From a candidate division TA06 bacterium 32_111 (lineage in GTDB: Bacteria; Hydrothermota; 32-111), in contig LGFX01000005.1 in the NCBI GenBank assembly GCA_001508335.1, positions 1 through 64,000 of the forward strand: DNA of 64,000 nt, written 5' to 3'. The notes below the pieces were generated by a model, which had not been told where the DNA came from, did no database searches, and saw only the letters and a program-made list of their open reading frames with translations. Position 1 is the first letter of the stretch, and the number at the start of each line of letters is the position of its first letter. Shown one piece after another: positions 48,875-58,520 of the stretch. The position numbers were made by a program, and so were the translations under genes.

Positions 48875-50438
48875 TTTTATTGCAATATTCTTCTTTTTTT
48901 TATCTGTATTTTCAAACGAAAAATCTATAATAGAATCTTTATCATACCTTTCTTTAAAAACTGAAAATCTGTCTATTCCAATAGAAAATGTGAAAAGGGG
49001 TAACTATTCTTTTTATCTCAACGATTATCTTTTAAAGTATCCCCAGAAGAGTGAAGAGTGTTCAGAGAATCTGAAATTCTTGATTGAGAATAAAATGTTT
49101 TTTAACCTTTTTAAATATATAAATTTTGGTAAATTTTCTAAAAAAAATTCAAAGATTGAAAAAAACTTTTCATATATGAAACCTTTCGTTAACTATGATT
49201 ATCCATCATTTTTGATAGATACATTGATAAACGACTCTATTTTTTTTCTTGAGGCTGAAAAGTTTCTTTCAGGTTGTGATGAGTTTTTTTCAAGTAGATC
49301 TCTTGAAAATCTTTTAAAAGAGGTTGAAAGGTTATTTTCTTTTGATAAAGATCAACTTTTAAATTATCTAAAAAATAATTTCGAAACTTACAGTAAATCT
49401 GGTATAGAAGTTATTATAGATAGTTTAGGCGAAGATAACCAATATTCTTTGGATAGGCCAAATGTTTTAATAGTAGATATAGGTGGTAACGATTCATATT
49501 TTGCAAGAAAGGAAGGTTCTCTTGCGACAGGTTTAAAAGGTTTTGGAGGAGTAGTAGATTTTGAAGGTGATGATAGATATTTTGGGAAAAATTTTGATCT
49601 GGGCTGTGGTATCTTTGGAATTGGATTTATTTATGATGTTAAAGGAAACGATATATACCAATCAGATTTTGCAACCGTTGGAAGTGGTTTTTCAGGTTTA
49701 GGATTTATCATCGATAACGATGGAAACGATAGTTACATTTCAAAAGGTTACTCTCAAGGTTTTGGTTTCACAAAAGGTATCGGTTTCATCTATGACAAGA
49801 ATGGTAACGACTTTTACCTTGTTCAAAATGGGATTATAGATCACAGGGAAGTTGATTACCATTCACACCTATCACAGGGTTTTGGCTTTGGAATTAGGGA
49901 TATAGCATCAGGTGGAGTTGGAATAATTCTTGATTTGAAGGGAAACGACATTTATAAAGGGGAGTATTTTGTTCAGGGTTCCTCGTACTGGTTCTCTTTT
50001 GGACTTCTGTATGATAGTACAGGTAACGATACCTATTCTAGTAGAAGATACAGTCAGGGAGCTGGGACGCATTTTACTACAGGTGTTTTAATCGATAGGG
50101 AAGGTGATGATTCACATTATTCGTGGGGAGTTTCTATGGGATGTGGACATGATTTCTCCTCCGGTTTCCTTTTCGACTATAAAGGAAATGACCTTTATCT
50201 TTCGGATTGGCTCAGCATTGGTTCTGGTAACGCTAACGGGAACGGAATTCTTATAGATTTCGAAGGTGATGATTTTTACAGTGCCCAAAATAAAGATTGT
50301 ATGGGGTACGGTAATTTTTATAGGAACACTTTTTCCATAGGGATACTTTTCGACAAGGATGGTAAAGATCTTTACAATGGTAAAAATCTAAAAACGAATG
50401 TAAGGTCAGATTTGGGAGTTTTAATAGATGAAAAGTAA
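48861..50438 (+). CDS. Secreted protein with eleven D-x-x-G-N-D-x-Y repeats
   Basis: 525 residues from ATG 48861, which follows GAGGAG. A signal peptide (about 1-18) is followed by a helical part up to ~200, then a repeat region to the end. Each repeat of 25-45 residues has the core (F/I)-(I/L)-(Y/I)-D-x-x-G-N/D-D-x-Y and a glycine-rich return with QGxG or GxGF. This should form a right-handed beta solenoid, with the Asp/Asn cluster a possible Ca2+ site. Function unknown; surface binding or structural. No sorting domain or anchor is seen at the C-terminus. Confidence 0.7.
   Translation: MRKISFIAIFFFFLSVFSNEKSIIESLSYLSLKTENLSIPIENVKRGNYSFYLNDYLLKYPQKSEECSENLKFLIENKMFFNLFKYINFGKFSKKNSKIEKNFSYMKPFVNYDYPSFLIDTLINDSIFFLEAEKFLSGCDEFFSSRSLENLLKEVERLFSFDKDQLLNYLKNNFETYSKSGIEVIIDSLGEDNQYSLDRPNVLIVDIGGNDSYFARKEGSLATGLKGFGGVVDFEGDDRYFGKNFDLGCGIFGIGFIYDVKGNDIYQSDFATVGSGFSGLGFIIDNDGNDSYISKGYSQGFGFTKGIGFIYDKNGNDFYLVQNGIIDHREVDYHSHLSQGFGFGIRDIASGGVGIILDLKGNDIYKGEYFVQGSSYWFSFGLLYDSTGNDTYSSRRYSQGAGTHFTTGVLIDREGDDSHYSWGVSMGCGHDFSSGFLFDYKGNDLYLSDWLSIGSGNANGNGILIDFEGDDFYSAQNKDCMGYGNFYRNTFSIGILFDKDGKDLYNGKNLKTNVRSDLGVLIDEK
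49476..50435 (+). repeat. Region coding for eleven tandem GND repeats
   Basis: The cores, in order, are DIGGND, DFEGDD, DVKGND, DNDGND, DKNGND, DLKGND, DSTGND, DREGDD, DYKGND, DFEGDD and DKDGKD. The repeats are conserved in protein but not as DNA, so they are old rather than freshly expanded. Confidence 0.85.
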
Positions 50439-51318
50439 AATATTTTTTTTATCCTTATTTTTCCTCTCAATCAAAGTTTTTCCTTCATTTGAAGATCTTT
50501 TAAATAAACTCGATTTTTATGAGGACACTTTGCAAACAAGGATAGACTCAACCTTACTGTCAGATTACTACGAAAAAACAGTTGATTATATGGTTAAAAC
50601 TCTAAAATCCTCTAACTGGTATTTCAAAACTATTTCATTAAGAATTCTTAAAAAGGTTGAAGACAAAGAATCTCTCATATCAAAACTTTTTGAAGAGGAT
50701 GTTGAAAGGATCTATATAATGAGGATTTTTGAAGATGATACACTTGACCCTTATAAGGATTTAGATTTTTATTCTATGGAACCTTATGAATACCAGACTT
50801 ACATATCTTACATAGGTAAGAAAAATAAGTTTGAAACACTCGTAAAAATTCTCTCAAAGGAAAATGATGACTATCTTATCGTTAAAATCTTACAATCTTT
50901 AAATGGGATATGTTTGAAAGATACCTCTTATGCGAAAAGCTTATACAGTTATAAAGACATTTTTGCAAAACTCATTGGAAAAAAGAATATCAGATTGAAT
51001 AAGAGTATATCTTTAATTTTTGCAAACTTTTTTTCAGATTCTTTGGATGTGATTTTTAATGGAAAAATTTTAAATGATATTCCAACCTTCTCTCTGTATG
51101 TTGAAAGTGCCACACTTTCCGGCAAAAGGGTGGAATTGGAAAAGATAGAAAAATTCTATAATGGGTTCAGGACAAAAGATTTTTACTATCTTGATTACAT
51201 TTTAAAAAGTTATTTTGAAAAATTTTCAATTGATGAGTTGAAAGAAATAAAAGAAAATCTTGAAAATAAAAGTTTAAAGGATATAATTAAAGTAACATTG
51301 GAGGAAAAGGATGGATAG
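50428..51318 (+). CDS. Secreted helical-repeat protein of unknown function
   Basis: 296 residues; a signal peptide at 1-19 ([15 protein letters not shown]). The rest is mostly alpha-helical with HEAT-like spacing ([49 protein letters not shown]). No catalytic motif. It overlaps the solenoid protein gene by 11 bases, so the two may form an exported pair. Not recognised as a named family. Confidence 0.55.
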   Translation: MKSKIFFLSLFFLSIKVFPSFEDLLNKLDFYEDTLQTRIDSTLLSDYYEKTVDYMVKTLKSSNWYFKTISLRILKKVEDKESLISKLFEEDVERIYIMRIFEDDTLDPYKDLDFYSMEPYEYQTYISYIGKKNKFETLVKILSKENDDYLIVKILQSLNGICLKDTSYAKSLYSYKDIFAKLIGKKNIRLNKSISLIFANFFSDSLDVIFNGKILNDIPTFSLYVESATLSGKRVELEKIEKFYNGFRTKDFYYLDYILKSYFEKFSIDELKEIKENLENKSLKDIIKVTLEEKDG

Positions 51319-51778
51319 AAGACCCTCCTGGGATGAATACTTTATGGAGATAACTAAACTGGTTGCTACAAGAGCTACCTGTCTTAGAAGGAAAGTAGGT
51401 GCTATAATTGTTAAGGATAGACATATACTCTCAACCGGATACAATGGACCTCCAAAAGGGGTAAAACATTGTGATGAACTTGGTGGTTGTTTAAGGGAGA
51501 AATTGAATATTCCTTCCGGGGAGAGAATGGAACTATCAAGGGCTGTTCATGCAGAGCAGAATGCAATTATTCAAGCGGCTAAACTCGGTATCAACATTGA
51601 AGGGGCGGATATGTATGTAACAAATCAGCCATGTTTCATATGTGCAAAGATGATAATAAACGCTGGAGTAAAACGGGTTATAATAAATGAAGGTTATCCA
51701 GATAAATATGCTGAAGAGATTTTGAAGGAAGCAAACGTAAAACTTATCGTTTTTAATAAAAAAAAGGAGGATGAATGA
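51311..51778 (+). CDS. dCMP deaminase (ComEB family)
   Basis: Deaminates dCMP to dUMP for thymidylate synthesis. The zinc site is complete: His80-Ala-Glu82 (VHAEQNAI, catalytic Glu82) and PCFIC (Cys108, Cys111). The N-terminal [12 protein letters not shown] and GYNGPPKG are typical of the family, and the 155-residue length is normal. GGAGG precedes it. It overlaps the previous gene by 8 bases and the following by 4, a housekeeping gene inside a run of envelope genes. Confidence 0.93.
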   Translation: MDRRPSWDEYFMEITKLVATRATCLRRKVGAIIVKDRHILSTGYNGPPKGVKHCDELGGCLREKLNIPSGERMELSRAVHAEQNAIIQAAKLGINIEGADMYVTNQPCFICAKMIINAGVKRVIINEGYPDKYAEEILKEANVKLIVFNKKKEDE

Positions 51779-52821
51779 AAAGGGTTTTATATTTCATGTC
51801 GTTGATTTTTTTGTTGTTTGCCGTTGGGTGTTCCCTTTTTGCAATAAAGCCTGTAAAGGATGTTAAAGTAGTCGGAACTCCATACGTTCTATCAACATTC
51901 TATGAGGATGGTAAATTCGTTTTGAACATCCTTGCACTTGATGCTGACTCAAATCCTGTTGAATTGAATTCATCCAATGTAAAAATAATAATCGATTCAG
52001 TTGTTGATTATTATGGAACAAAGACAACAGAGTATAGTGTGAAGGTAACAGATTTCGAAAAGATAACATTTAAAGATGGAGATATGGGACTTGCCATGCT
52101 TTTTGACGGAAGTGGAAGTATGTCATCTTCTGATCCGTATTGGCTCAGAAAAGATGCAGCGACAAAGATGATAGATTACCTTGCAAACGATAGACCAAAC
52201 TCAATGGTTGGTATATTCGATTTTGCGGTTGGTTACGACACCGCATACTATTTTAGGGTTTTACAGGATTTCGTTCAGGTTGGAACGAACAAAACACTTC
52301 TTATCACTGCTTTAGACTCCCTGTCAAATTCTGGAGCAACCCCATTGTATGATGCAATGGTTTTAGGTTGCAGAAAACTTGAAAGGGATATAGATGATTC
52401 AGATTATAACAGAGTTTTAATGACTTTAACCGATGGTGGTGATAACGATTCCTATTATTTGAATTCGACAGCACAGAGCGTTCTAACAGAAGCAAAGGCT
52501 AAAAATGTTACACTTATAAATATAGCTTTTGGTGATTATGCTTATACACCTGACCTTTTGATGCTTGCAGATTCAACAGGAGGTATTTTTGTTAAAGCAC
52601 AGGAGGCAACGGATCTTGAGGATCTTTTCTATCAGTTGGGAGTTGGTACAAAAGGAACTATACAGAAAGTCACTGCACAGTTTACAGATACAATCCCATC
52701 ATACTATTCTGTTGTTTATGGAAGAGTTGAAATATACAAAGGTGTGTTGCCAACGTTAAACGCTGTTTCCGCAACATTTATTATGAACATCTCTTCCTAT
52801 AAGGGAAAACTTGAAGATTAA
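51775..52821 (+). CDS. VWA-domain lipoprotein
   Basis: 348 residues. The lipobox AVGC places the lipid on Cys19, so the protein sits on a membrane surface. A von Willebrand factor A domain spans about 100-290 with the metal-binding (MIDAS) motif Asp111-Gly-Ser-Gly-Ser115 ([12 protein letters not shown]), a Thr in GATPLYDAM and TLTDGGDND, so it should bind a divalent metal and a protein partner. Preceding residues 25-95 are beta-rich. Partner unknown. Confidence 0.85.
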   Translation: MKRVLYFMSLIFLLFAVGCSLFAIKPVKDVKVVGTPYVLSTFYEDGKFVLNILALDADSNPVELNSSNVKIIIDSVVDYYGTKTTEYSVKVTDFEKITFKDGDMGLAMLFDGSGSMSSSDPYWLRKDAATKMIDYLANDRPNSMVGIFDFAVGYDTAYYFRVLQDFVQVGTNKTLLITALDSLSNSGATPLYDAMVLGCRKLERDIDDSDYNRVLMTLTDGGDNDSYYLNSTAQSVLTEAKAKNVTLINIAFGDYAYTPDLLMLADSTGGIFVKAQEATDLEDLFYQLGVGTKGTIQKVTAQFTDTIPSYYSVVYGRVEIYKGVLPTLNAVSATFIMNISSYKGKLED

Positions 52822-52832
52822 ATGAGGTAAAA

Positions 52833-53270
52833 ATGGCAAAGATGAAGAAAGTTTCGGTTAAGTGTGATTTGAAGGAGAAGTTCACTATAGAGAGTGATAT
52901 CAGAGGGCACAAAATTTATGTTGACCAGCCTGAAGGTATGGGTGGAGTTGATAAAGGACCAACTCCACTCGAATACCTTTTCGTTTCTTTAGGAGGATGT
53001 ATAGCCTCCATCGCAAGAATTGTTGCTAACCAGAGAGGTTTGAAGATTGAAAATTTTAAAGTTGATGTGAATGGTGATGTTGATCTGGATACACTTCTTG
53101 GGAAGTCGAAAGAGAATAGGCCTGGATTTTTGAAAATAATAGTTAAAGTTTCTTTCGACGCTGATATGACGAAAGAGGAGAAGGAGAAATTTTTGGAGGA
53201 AGTTGATAGTAGGTGTCCTATATCTGACAACATCTCCAACTTAACTCCGGTTGAGATAATTTTAGAATAA
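52833..53270 (+). CDS. OsmC/Ohr-family protein
   Basis: 145 residues of the OsmC/YhfA type. The two redox cysteines are present (Cys56 in SLGGCIASI, Cys128 in SRCPISDN), with the family motif GPTPLEYLFVSLGGC. Such proteins reduce organic hydroperoxides or carry sulfur species; YhfA-type members are less well understood. It precedes the methionine sulfoxide reductase, making a small oxidative-damage pair. Confidence 0.88.
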   Translation: MAKMKKVSVKCDLKEKFTIESDIRGHKIYVDQPEGMGGVDKGPTPLEYLFVSLGGCIASIARIVANQRGLKIENFKVDVNGDVDLDTLLGKSKENRPGFLKIIVKVSFDADMTKEEKEKFLEEVDSRCPISDNISNLTPVEIILE

Positions 53271-53274
53271 TAGT

Positions 53275-54201
53275 TTGAAAAGTAAAATTTTTTTCATTTC
53301 AACTTTTCTTCTACTTTTAATCTCTTGCAATGGAGAAAAGATTGTGAAAAATGATGAGAATTTTAGGAAATTGACATCCGAAGAGGAGTTTGTGATAATC
53401 CATAAAGGGACTGAAAGACCCTTTTCAGGCAAGTACAATGATTTTTTTGAAAAGGGGACATACCATTGTAAAAGATGTAATGCTCCCCTTTTCAGATCCG
53501 ATTCTAAGTTTAAATCCACATGTGGATGGCCAAGTTTTGATGATGAGTTACCAGGTGCTGTAAAAAAAATACCTGATAGTGATGGGATAAGGGTTGAAAT
53601 TCAATGTGCCAACTGTGGTGCTCATCTGGGTCACATTTTTAAAGGTGAAGGTTTTACGAAGAAGAATGTTAGATACTGTGTAAACTCTATTTCTCTCATT
53701 TTCGTTCCGGATAAGGAAGAGTTGAAAAAAGCTTATTTTGCTGGAGGGTGTTTTTGGGGAGTAGAGTATCTTTTCGAAAAAAAGGAGGGTGTTAATGATG
53801 TTGTTTCAGGATATATGGGTGGTAATGTAAAAAACCCCTCATACGAACAGGTCTGTTCGGGGAAAACTGGTCATTATGAAACAGTAGAGGTAACATACTA
53901 TCCGTCTAAAATAAGTTATGAGGAACTGGTAAAATATTTTTTCGAGATACATGATTTCTCTCAGGAAAATGGACAGGGACCAGATATAGGGGAGCAGTAC
54001 AAATCTGTTATTTTTTATAACGATGATGATGAGAAAGAAACAGTTTTAAAACTTATAGAAATTTTAAAATCCAAAGGATACAAAGTTGCTACGAAACTCT
54101 TGAAATCTTCCGAATTCTACAAGGCTGAAGATTACCATCAGGATTATTACAAAAAACATAAGAAAACTCCATACTGTCATTTCCACAGAAATATATTTTA
54201 A
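53275..54201 (+). CDS. msrAB: Exported methionine sulfoxide reductase, MsrB-MsrA fusion
   Basis: Repairs both diastereomers of methionine sulfoxide. The TTG start gives 308 residues with a lipoprotein signal (LLLISC, Cys18), so it acts outside the cytoplasm. MsrB comes first (~33-145): structural zinc cysteines 65/68 and 111/114 and catalytic Cys135 (RYCVNS). MsrA follows (~153-305) with catalytic Cys159 in GGCFWG, and GHYETVEV. The B-A order is the less common one; Neisseria-type fusions are A-B. The electron donor needs a periplasmic reductant not seen here. Confidence 0.92.
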   Translation: MKSKIFFISTFLLLLISCNGEKIVKNDENFRKLTSEEEFVIIHKGTERPFSGKYNDFFEKGTYHCKRCNAPLFRSDSKFKSTCGWPSFDDELPGAVKKIPDSDGIRVEIQCANCGAHLGHIFKGEGFTKKNVRYCVNSISLIFVPDKEELKKAYFAGGCFWGVEYLFEKKEGVNDVVSGYMGGNVKNPSYEQVCSGKTGHYETVEVTYYPSKISYEELVKYFFEIHDFSQENGQGPDIGEQYKSVIFYNDDDEKETVLKLIEILKSKGYKVATKLLKSSEFYKAEDYHQDYYKKHKKTPYCHFHRNIF

Positions 54202-54217
54202 TTTAACCTTCAAAATC

Positions 54218-54245
54218 TTGCTAAAAATTTATTTTATGTTATTAT
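54218..54245 (+). promoter_or_regulatory. Possible promoter of the carbamoyltransferase operon
   Basis: TTGCTA (54218-54223), 16-base spacer, TATTAT (54240-54245) in the 71-base gap; GAGGAGG precedes ATG 54273. Confidence 0.5.
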
Positions 54246-54272
54246 TTAATGTTTTAAGATTGAGGAGGTTTA

Positions 54273-56090
54273 ATGTATATTTTAGGTCTGAACATAGGTC
54301 ATGATGCTACAGCTTCACTTTTGAAAGATGGAAGGGTAGTATCTGCAATTGCAGAGGAACGAGTTTCAAGAGTGAAATTCCATTTTGGTTTCCCGTACAA
54401 AGCCATTAGAGAGTGTATAAGGGTAGCGAATGTTGATGGAAAAGATATTTCAAAAGTTGTTCTATCTTTCGAAAATGATCTTAAAAGGAGTCCTTTCCAT
54501 TACACTGACCTTATAGTTAAAAGGAGTGGAACTATAGATCCATCCAACGAGATAGATAACAGAAAAAAGTTCGATACTGCAAAAGAGATTATATACAGAA
54601 AGATGATAGGAGAAAAAAGATATTGGGAAAAAGCTTCGAATTATGCAAAAACTCAGATAACTGAAGCTTTGAAAAAATGTGGTCTTGAACATTTCTCACT
54701 TGAAACTGCTGAGCATCATCTGTGTCATGCAGCTTCATGTTACTATGAGGGGGGGAAAAATAAAGTTTTGATAGTTACGATGGATGGTGCTGGTGATGGA
54801 CTTTCAGCGACCGTTTCTATTGGTGAAGATGGTAAAATAAAAAGGATAGTTGAAGTTGAGGATATATACTCTGTTGGAAGATTCTATTCTGCTATAACCA
54901 AATTTTTAGGGTTCAAAAGAAATAGACATGAGGGAAAGATTACAGGTCTTGCAGCTTACGGTGACCCTGATAAACTATACAACCTTTTTAGAAAGATGAT
55001 AGATATTACCGATGATGGAAAAAGTTTCTATTCTCCTCTTGCAGGGGATCTTAAAGGTGACAGGTTGAGATTAAAGCAGTTGAAAGATTTTATGAAAGGT
55101 AAATATTATGGCCACAACTATACAAACCTCTACTTGGATTTTTTGAAAAAGAATTGTTCAAAAGAAACGAAAGAGGATATAGCTGCTGCGGCACAAAAAT
55201 TGACTGAAGATCTTGTAGTTAAATTCATCCAACCACATGTTAAAAGGACAGGGATAAAAGATATAGTTCTTGCAGGCGGTTTGTTTTCGAATGTTAAAGT
55301 TAATCAGAGAGTCCTTGAAATCGATGGTGTTGAAAGTGTTTTTATACATCCAAATATGGGTGACGGTGGAACTTCAACTGGAGCATGTTATGTGAAATGG
55401 GCTGAAGAGGTTGAAAAGAGAGGAGAGAGATTCCTACCTTTTACCATAGATAATGTTTACTATGGACCGGAATATTCGGATGAGGAGATTTTGAAAGTTC
55501 TTAAAGATTTTTTAGATAAGATAGAATTCAGAAAAAGTGGAAATATAGTTGAAGAAACAGCACAGATGATAAAAGATAAAATAGTTGTTGGCTGGTTTCA
55601 GGGTAGAATGGAGTATGGGCCAAGGGCTCTTGGAAACAGATCCATTCTTTTCGACCCTACAGATAGAAAGATAAACGACTGGTTGAATAAGAGGCTGAAA
55701 AGAACAGAGTTTATGCCTTTCGCTCCATCATGTTTATATGAGGATGCAACTTTGGTCTTTGAAAATTTTGAAAAGGGAAGTTATCCTTCATATTTTATGA
55801 CAATCACCTTCAATGTTAAGGAAGAGTGGAGAGAAAGGATAGGTGCTGTCAACCATGTTGATAATACAGCAAGACCACAAACCGTGAAAGAGGAACAGAA
55901 TCCTTTGTACTATAAACTTCTAAAAAGGTATAAAGAGTTAACAGGACTTCCACTTTTCGTTAACACGAGTTTCAACATGCATGAGGAACCGATCCTCTGT
56001 TCACCCTTAGATGCTGTTCGCTCTCTTCTCAACAACTGTGTTGATGTTCTTGTTATAGGAAACTTTATAGTTAAACAGAAAAAACAATGA
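54273..56090 (+). CDS. NodU/CmcH-family carbamoyltransferase
   Basis: Transfers a carbamoyl group from carbamoyl phosphate to a hydroxyl of a sugar or small molecule. The N-terminal HypF-like ATPase/Kae1 fold has GLNIGHDATASLL, EERVSRVK, HHLCHAASCYY and MDGAGDG; the C-terminal domain has YGPRALGNRSIL, a signature of the family. At 605 residues it is full length. It overlaps the glycosyltransferase gene by 4 bases, which points to carbamoylation of a surface glycan sugar. Confidence 0.9.
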   Translation: MYILGLNIGHDATASLLKDGRVVSAIAEERVSRVKFHFGFPYKAIRECIRVANVDGKDISKVVLSFENDLKRSPFHYTDLIVKRSGTIDPSNEIDNRKKFDTAKEIIYRKMIGEKRYWEKASNYAKTQITEALKKCGLEHFSLETAEHHLCHAASCYYEGGKNKVLIVTMDGAGDGLSATVSIGEDGKIKRIVEVEDIYSVGRFYSAITKFLGFKRNRHEGKITGLAAYGDPDKLYNLFRKMIDITDDGKSFYSPLAGDLKGDRLRLKQLKDFMKGKYYGHNYTNLYLDFLKKNCSKETKEDIAAAAQKLTEDLVVKFIQPHVKRTGIKDIVLAGGLFSNVKVNQRVLEIDGVESVFIHPNMGDGGTSTGACYVKWAEEVEKRGERFLPFTIDNVYYGPEYSDEEILKVLKDFLDKIEFRKSGNIVEETAQMIKDKIVVGWFQGRMEYGPRALGNRSILFDPTDRKINDWLNKRLKRTEFMPFAPSCLYEDATLVFENFEKGSYPSYFMTITFNVKEEWRERIGAVNHVDNTARPQTVKEEQNPLYYKLLKRYKELTGLPLFVNTSFNMHEEPILCSPLDAVRSLLNNCVDVLVIGNFIVKQKKQ

Positions 56091-57235
56091 AATTCTCTTC
56101 TATAGTATGTTTCGCTGGTGGTGATTGGTGGTATCATCATCCTCATTCCTATAACCATCTCATGGTAGAGTTTTCAAAGGAGAGGAAAGTTTTGTATGTT
56201 AACTCTCTACCTGTTGGAATCGGTGTTGGTGGTGGAAAGAAAGGCTTTTTCAGGAAGGTGAAGAATAAACTTTTTAGTATCTTAAGGTTTTTAAAAAAGG
56301 AAAGTAAAAACCTTTACATTTTCACTCCATTTTTTATCCCATTTAAGAAAAACTTTATAATTCTCAACATTAACACCTTTCTTTTACTTTTCCAGATAAA
56401 ACTTATTGAAAAAATTTTAAAATTTGAAGATACACTCTACTGGATAACTAACCCTAACGGTTATATCTTTGTTAGAGGAACAAGGTCGAAAAGGATTCTC
56501 TACCAGATAGTTGATAAGGTTCAGGAATATAAGTACGCAGGGAGTTTAGTTGAAGATTTTGATAAAAATTTGTGTGAAAGAGCTTCCATTATTTTGACAC
56601 CTGGTAAGGTGATATATGAAGAGAAGAGAAAAGAATATGGTGAAAAAGTTTACAGGTTGAAACATGGAGTTGATATAAAACATTTCAATAAAAATGTTGA
56701 CACCATCCCTTACGATTTCCCTAAAAGTGATAAACCTGTCTTTACCTATTGGGGTTCTATAGATTACAAGAAAGTTGATTATAAACTTTTGAAGTTTTTA
56801 GAAAAAAAATCTGAAGAGTTCATTTTTCTTTTCATAGGAAAAATATTCGATTTCAAATATGAGGATTTCAAGGATAGCAGAAATATATTTTTTGTTGGAG
56901 AGAAGAGTTATTCTCAACTTCCCTCCTATGCAACTTTTTCTTATGGTTTTATTATTCCCTGGGATAGTGAAGATCCGATGAACAGGCATGCTTCACCTAT
57001 AAAGTTGAGAGAATATCTCGCAACAGGGAAACCGGTTGTTACAACATATATCCCTGAGTTTGATGAGTTTAAAGATGTAATTTATATATCCAGAGATTAC
57101 GAAGATTTTTATAATAACCTTAAAAGAACACTTTTAGATGATGATATTAAAAGGGAAGAAAGGAAGAGAAAAATTTTTAAGGATGGTTGGGAAAATGTTT
57201 ATAAAGAGGTTAACTCTCTTATTAGGAATATTTAG
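56087..57235 (+). CDS. Glycosyltransferase, GT-B fold (family 4-like)
   Basis: 382 residues. The N-terminal part holds the acceptor side (HHPHSYNHLMVEF, VLYVNSLPVG). The C-terminal donor side has FTYWGSIDYKKV, FIGK, LPSYATFSYGFIIPW and SPIKLREYLATGKPVV, the E-x7-type nucleotide-sugar site of family 4/1 enzymes. No signal peptide, so it is cytosolic or membrane-peripheral. The sugar and acceptor are unknown. Confidence 0.85.
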   Translation: MKFSSIVCFAGGDWWYHHPHSYNHLMVEFSKERKVLYVNSLPVGIGVGGGKKGFFRKVKNKLFSILRFLKKESKNLYIFTPFFIPFKKNFIILNINTFLLLFQIKLIEKILKFEDTLYWITNPNGYIFVRGTRSKRILYQIVDKVQEYKYAGSLVEDFDKNLCERASIILTPGKVIYEEKRKEYGEKVYRLKHGVDIKHFNKNVDTIPYDFPKSDKPVFTYWGSIDYKKVDYKLLKFLEKKSEEFIFLFIGKIFDFKYEDFKDSRNIFFVGEKSYSQLPSYATFSYGFIIPWDSEDPMNRHASPIKLREYLATGKPVVTTYIPEFDEFKDVIYISRDYEDFYNNLKRTLLDDDIKREERKRKIFKDGWENVYKEVNSLIRNI

Positions 57236-58520
57236 TTTATTCATAGTTGTTTTTTCAGAAGAAACCACACTAATTATACCACCATTCAAACATTCTATGG
57301 GTTACTATAAGGCTAATTCAACTATTGCAAAGATAATATTGAAAAAGAATGTTAGTTTTGAAAGAGTTTCAGGTATATGTGCTTTGAAGTTAAAACAACT
57401 CGATGATAGAACAACCGATAAAGATGATGCCATACTTTCACTTTTTGGAATAAACAACCATCAGATAGTTTACAATGTTGGTTTAAACAGGATTAAAACT
57501 TATGGTTCCAAGGGAAGGGGAGAAGCGCCAGAGTCCTTATACTATCCAACCGATATAGTTGTTACACCTGATGGTGAACTCTACATCTCAGATACATACA
57601 ATTTCAGGGTTTTAAAATTCTTGTATGATGAAGACTCACTTCTCTATGAAAATTCTTTTGGATCCTTTGGAATGGATTCCTTTTCTTTGAATCTTCCTGA
57701 AGGTATAGATTACGATGGAGTTGGAAACCTTTTTATTTGTGATAGCAGAAACAACAGGATAGTTGTTTTAAACAGATCATTTTATCCTTTCATGATATTG
57801 GATAATATACAGAGACCCCACTCTATATCTATAGTTGACTCAAAAAAAGGTTATCTAAACTTGAAGGATAGATTGTTTCTCGTTGTTTCATCTGATAGAA
57901 GAAGACTTTTGAAACTCGATTTCTACGGTAACCTTATAAAAGAGTTTTTCTCTTTCGATATAACTGGTTACAAGGATGTTGATTTCAATTTTATCGATTA
58001 CGATCAGAATGGAAACATATATGTTACTGATACTATAAACAGTTGCATCCATAAATTCGACAGTGACCTAAGATATATAACAAGTTTTGGAAGAGAGGGA
58101 AGTGGTAAAAATCAGTTTTACAAACCTGAGGGTATTTCAATCTACAGAAAATATGGACAGGTTTTCATATCGGAAAGGACCGGTTTTCAATATTACTGGA
58201 TAGGTGTGGATGGGTACATTAAAGAGTTTACCCCACCAACAATTTCAGATACAACAGAAGGCTTAACTATATCTCTTTTCACTACCGAGCAATGCAGGGT
58301 AACGATTCAGATAACAAAGGATGGGAAATTCGTTAGGGAGTTGACTTCAGATCTCAGAAGGAATATTGGTCTCAACTATATTGTATGGGATCTTAAAGAT
58401 GAAAAAGGTAACAGGATAGTTGAAAATGGTAAATATAGATTGAAAGTCACGCTTGAACCTCTATACTCCTCGAGAGGTTATTTTAAGAAGGTTTTTTATG
58501 GGGAAATTGAAAAATTTTAG
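57195..58520 (+). CDS. Secreted NHL-repeat propeller with FlgD-like C-terminal domain
   Basis: About 441 residues from ATG 57195, chosen since it directly precedes a signal peptide (KRLTLLLGIFSLFIVVFS); ATG 57183 is possible. It overlaps the glycosyltransferase by 41 bases. The middle is a six-bladed-type propeller of NHL repeats (PTDIVVTPDGELYISDTYNF, NLPEGIDYDGVGNLFICDSR, FIDYDQNGNIYVTDT). The end is a FlgD-type Ig fold (NYIVWDLKDEKGN, NGKYRLKV). Likely a surface protein for binding; ligand unknown. Confidence 0.75.
   Translation: MFIKRLTLLLGIFSLFIVVFSEETTLIIPPFKHSMGYYKANSTIAKIILKKNVSFERVSGICALKLKQLDDRTTDKDDAILSLFGINNHQIVYNVGLNRIKTYGSKGRGEAPESLYYPTDIVVTPDGELYISDTYNFRVLKFLYDEDSLLYENSFGSFGMDSFSLNLPEGIDYDGVGNLFICDSRNNRIVVLNRSFYPFMILDNIQRPHSISIVDSKKGYLNLKDRLFLVVSSDRRRLLKLDFYGNLIKEFFSFDITGYKDVDFNFIDYDQNGNIYVTDTINSCIHKFDSDLRYITSFGREGSGKNQFYKPEGISIYRKYGQVFISERTGFQYYWIGVDGYIKEFTPPTISDTTEGLTISLFTTEQCRVTIQITKDGKFVRELTSDLRRNIGLNYIVWDLKDEKGNRIVENGKYRLKVTLEPLYSSRGYFKKVFYGEIEKF

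Noticed and set aside
58200-58510. Cobalamin riboswitch ahead of the BtuF-like gene
   Set aside because: The upstream gene overlaps the start, leaving no non-coding leader for a riboswitch.
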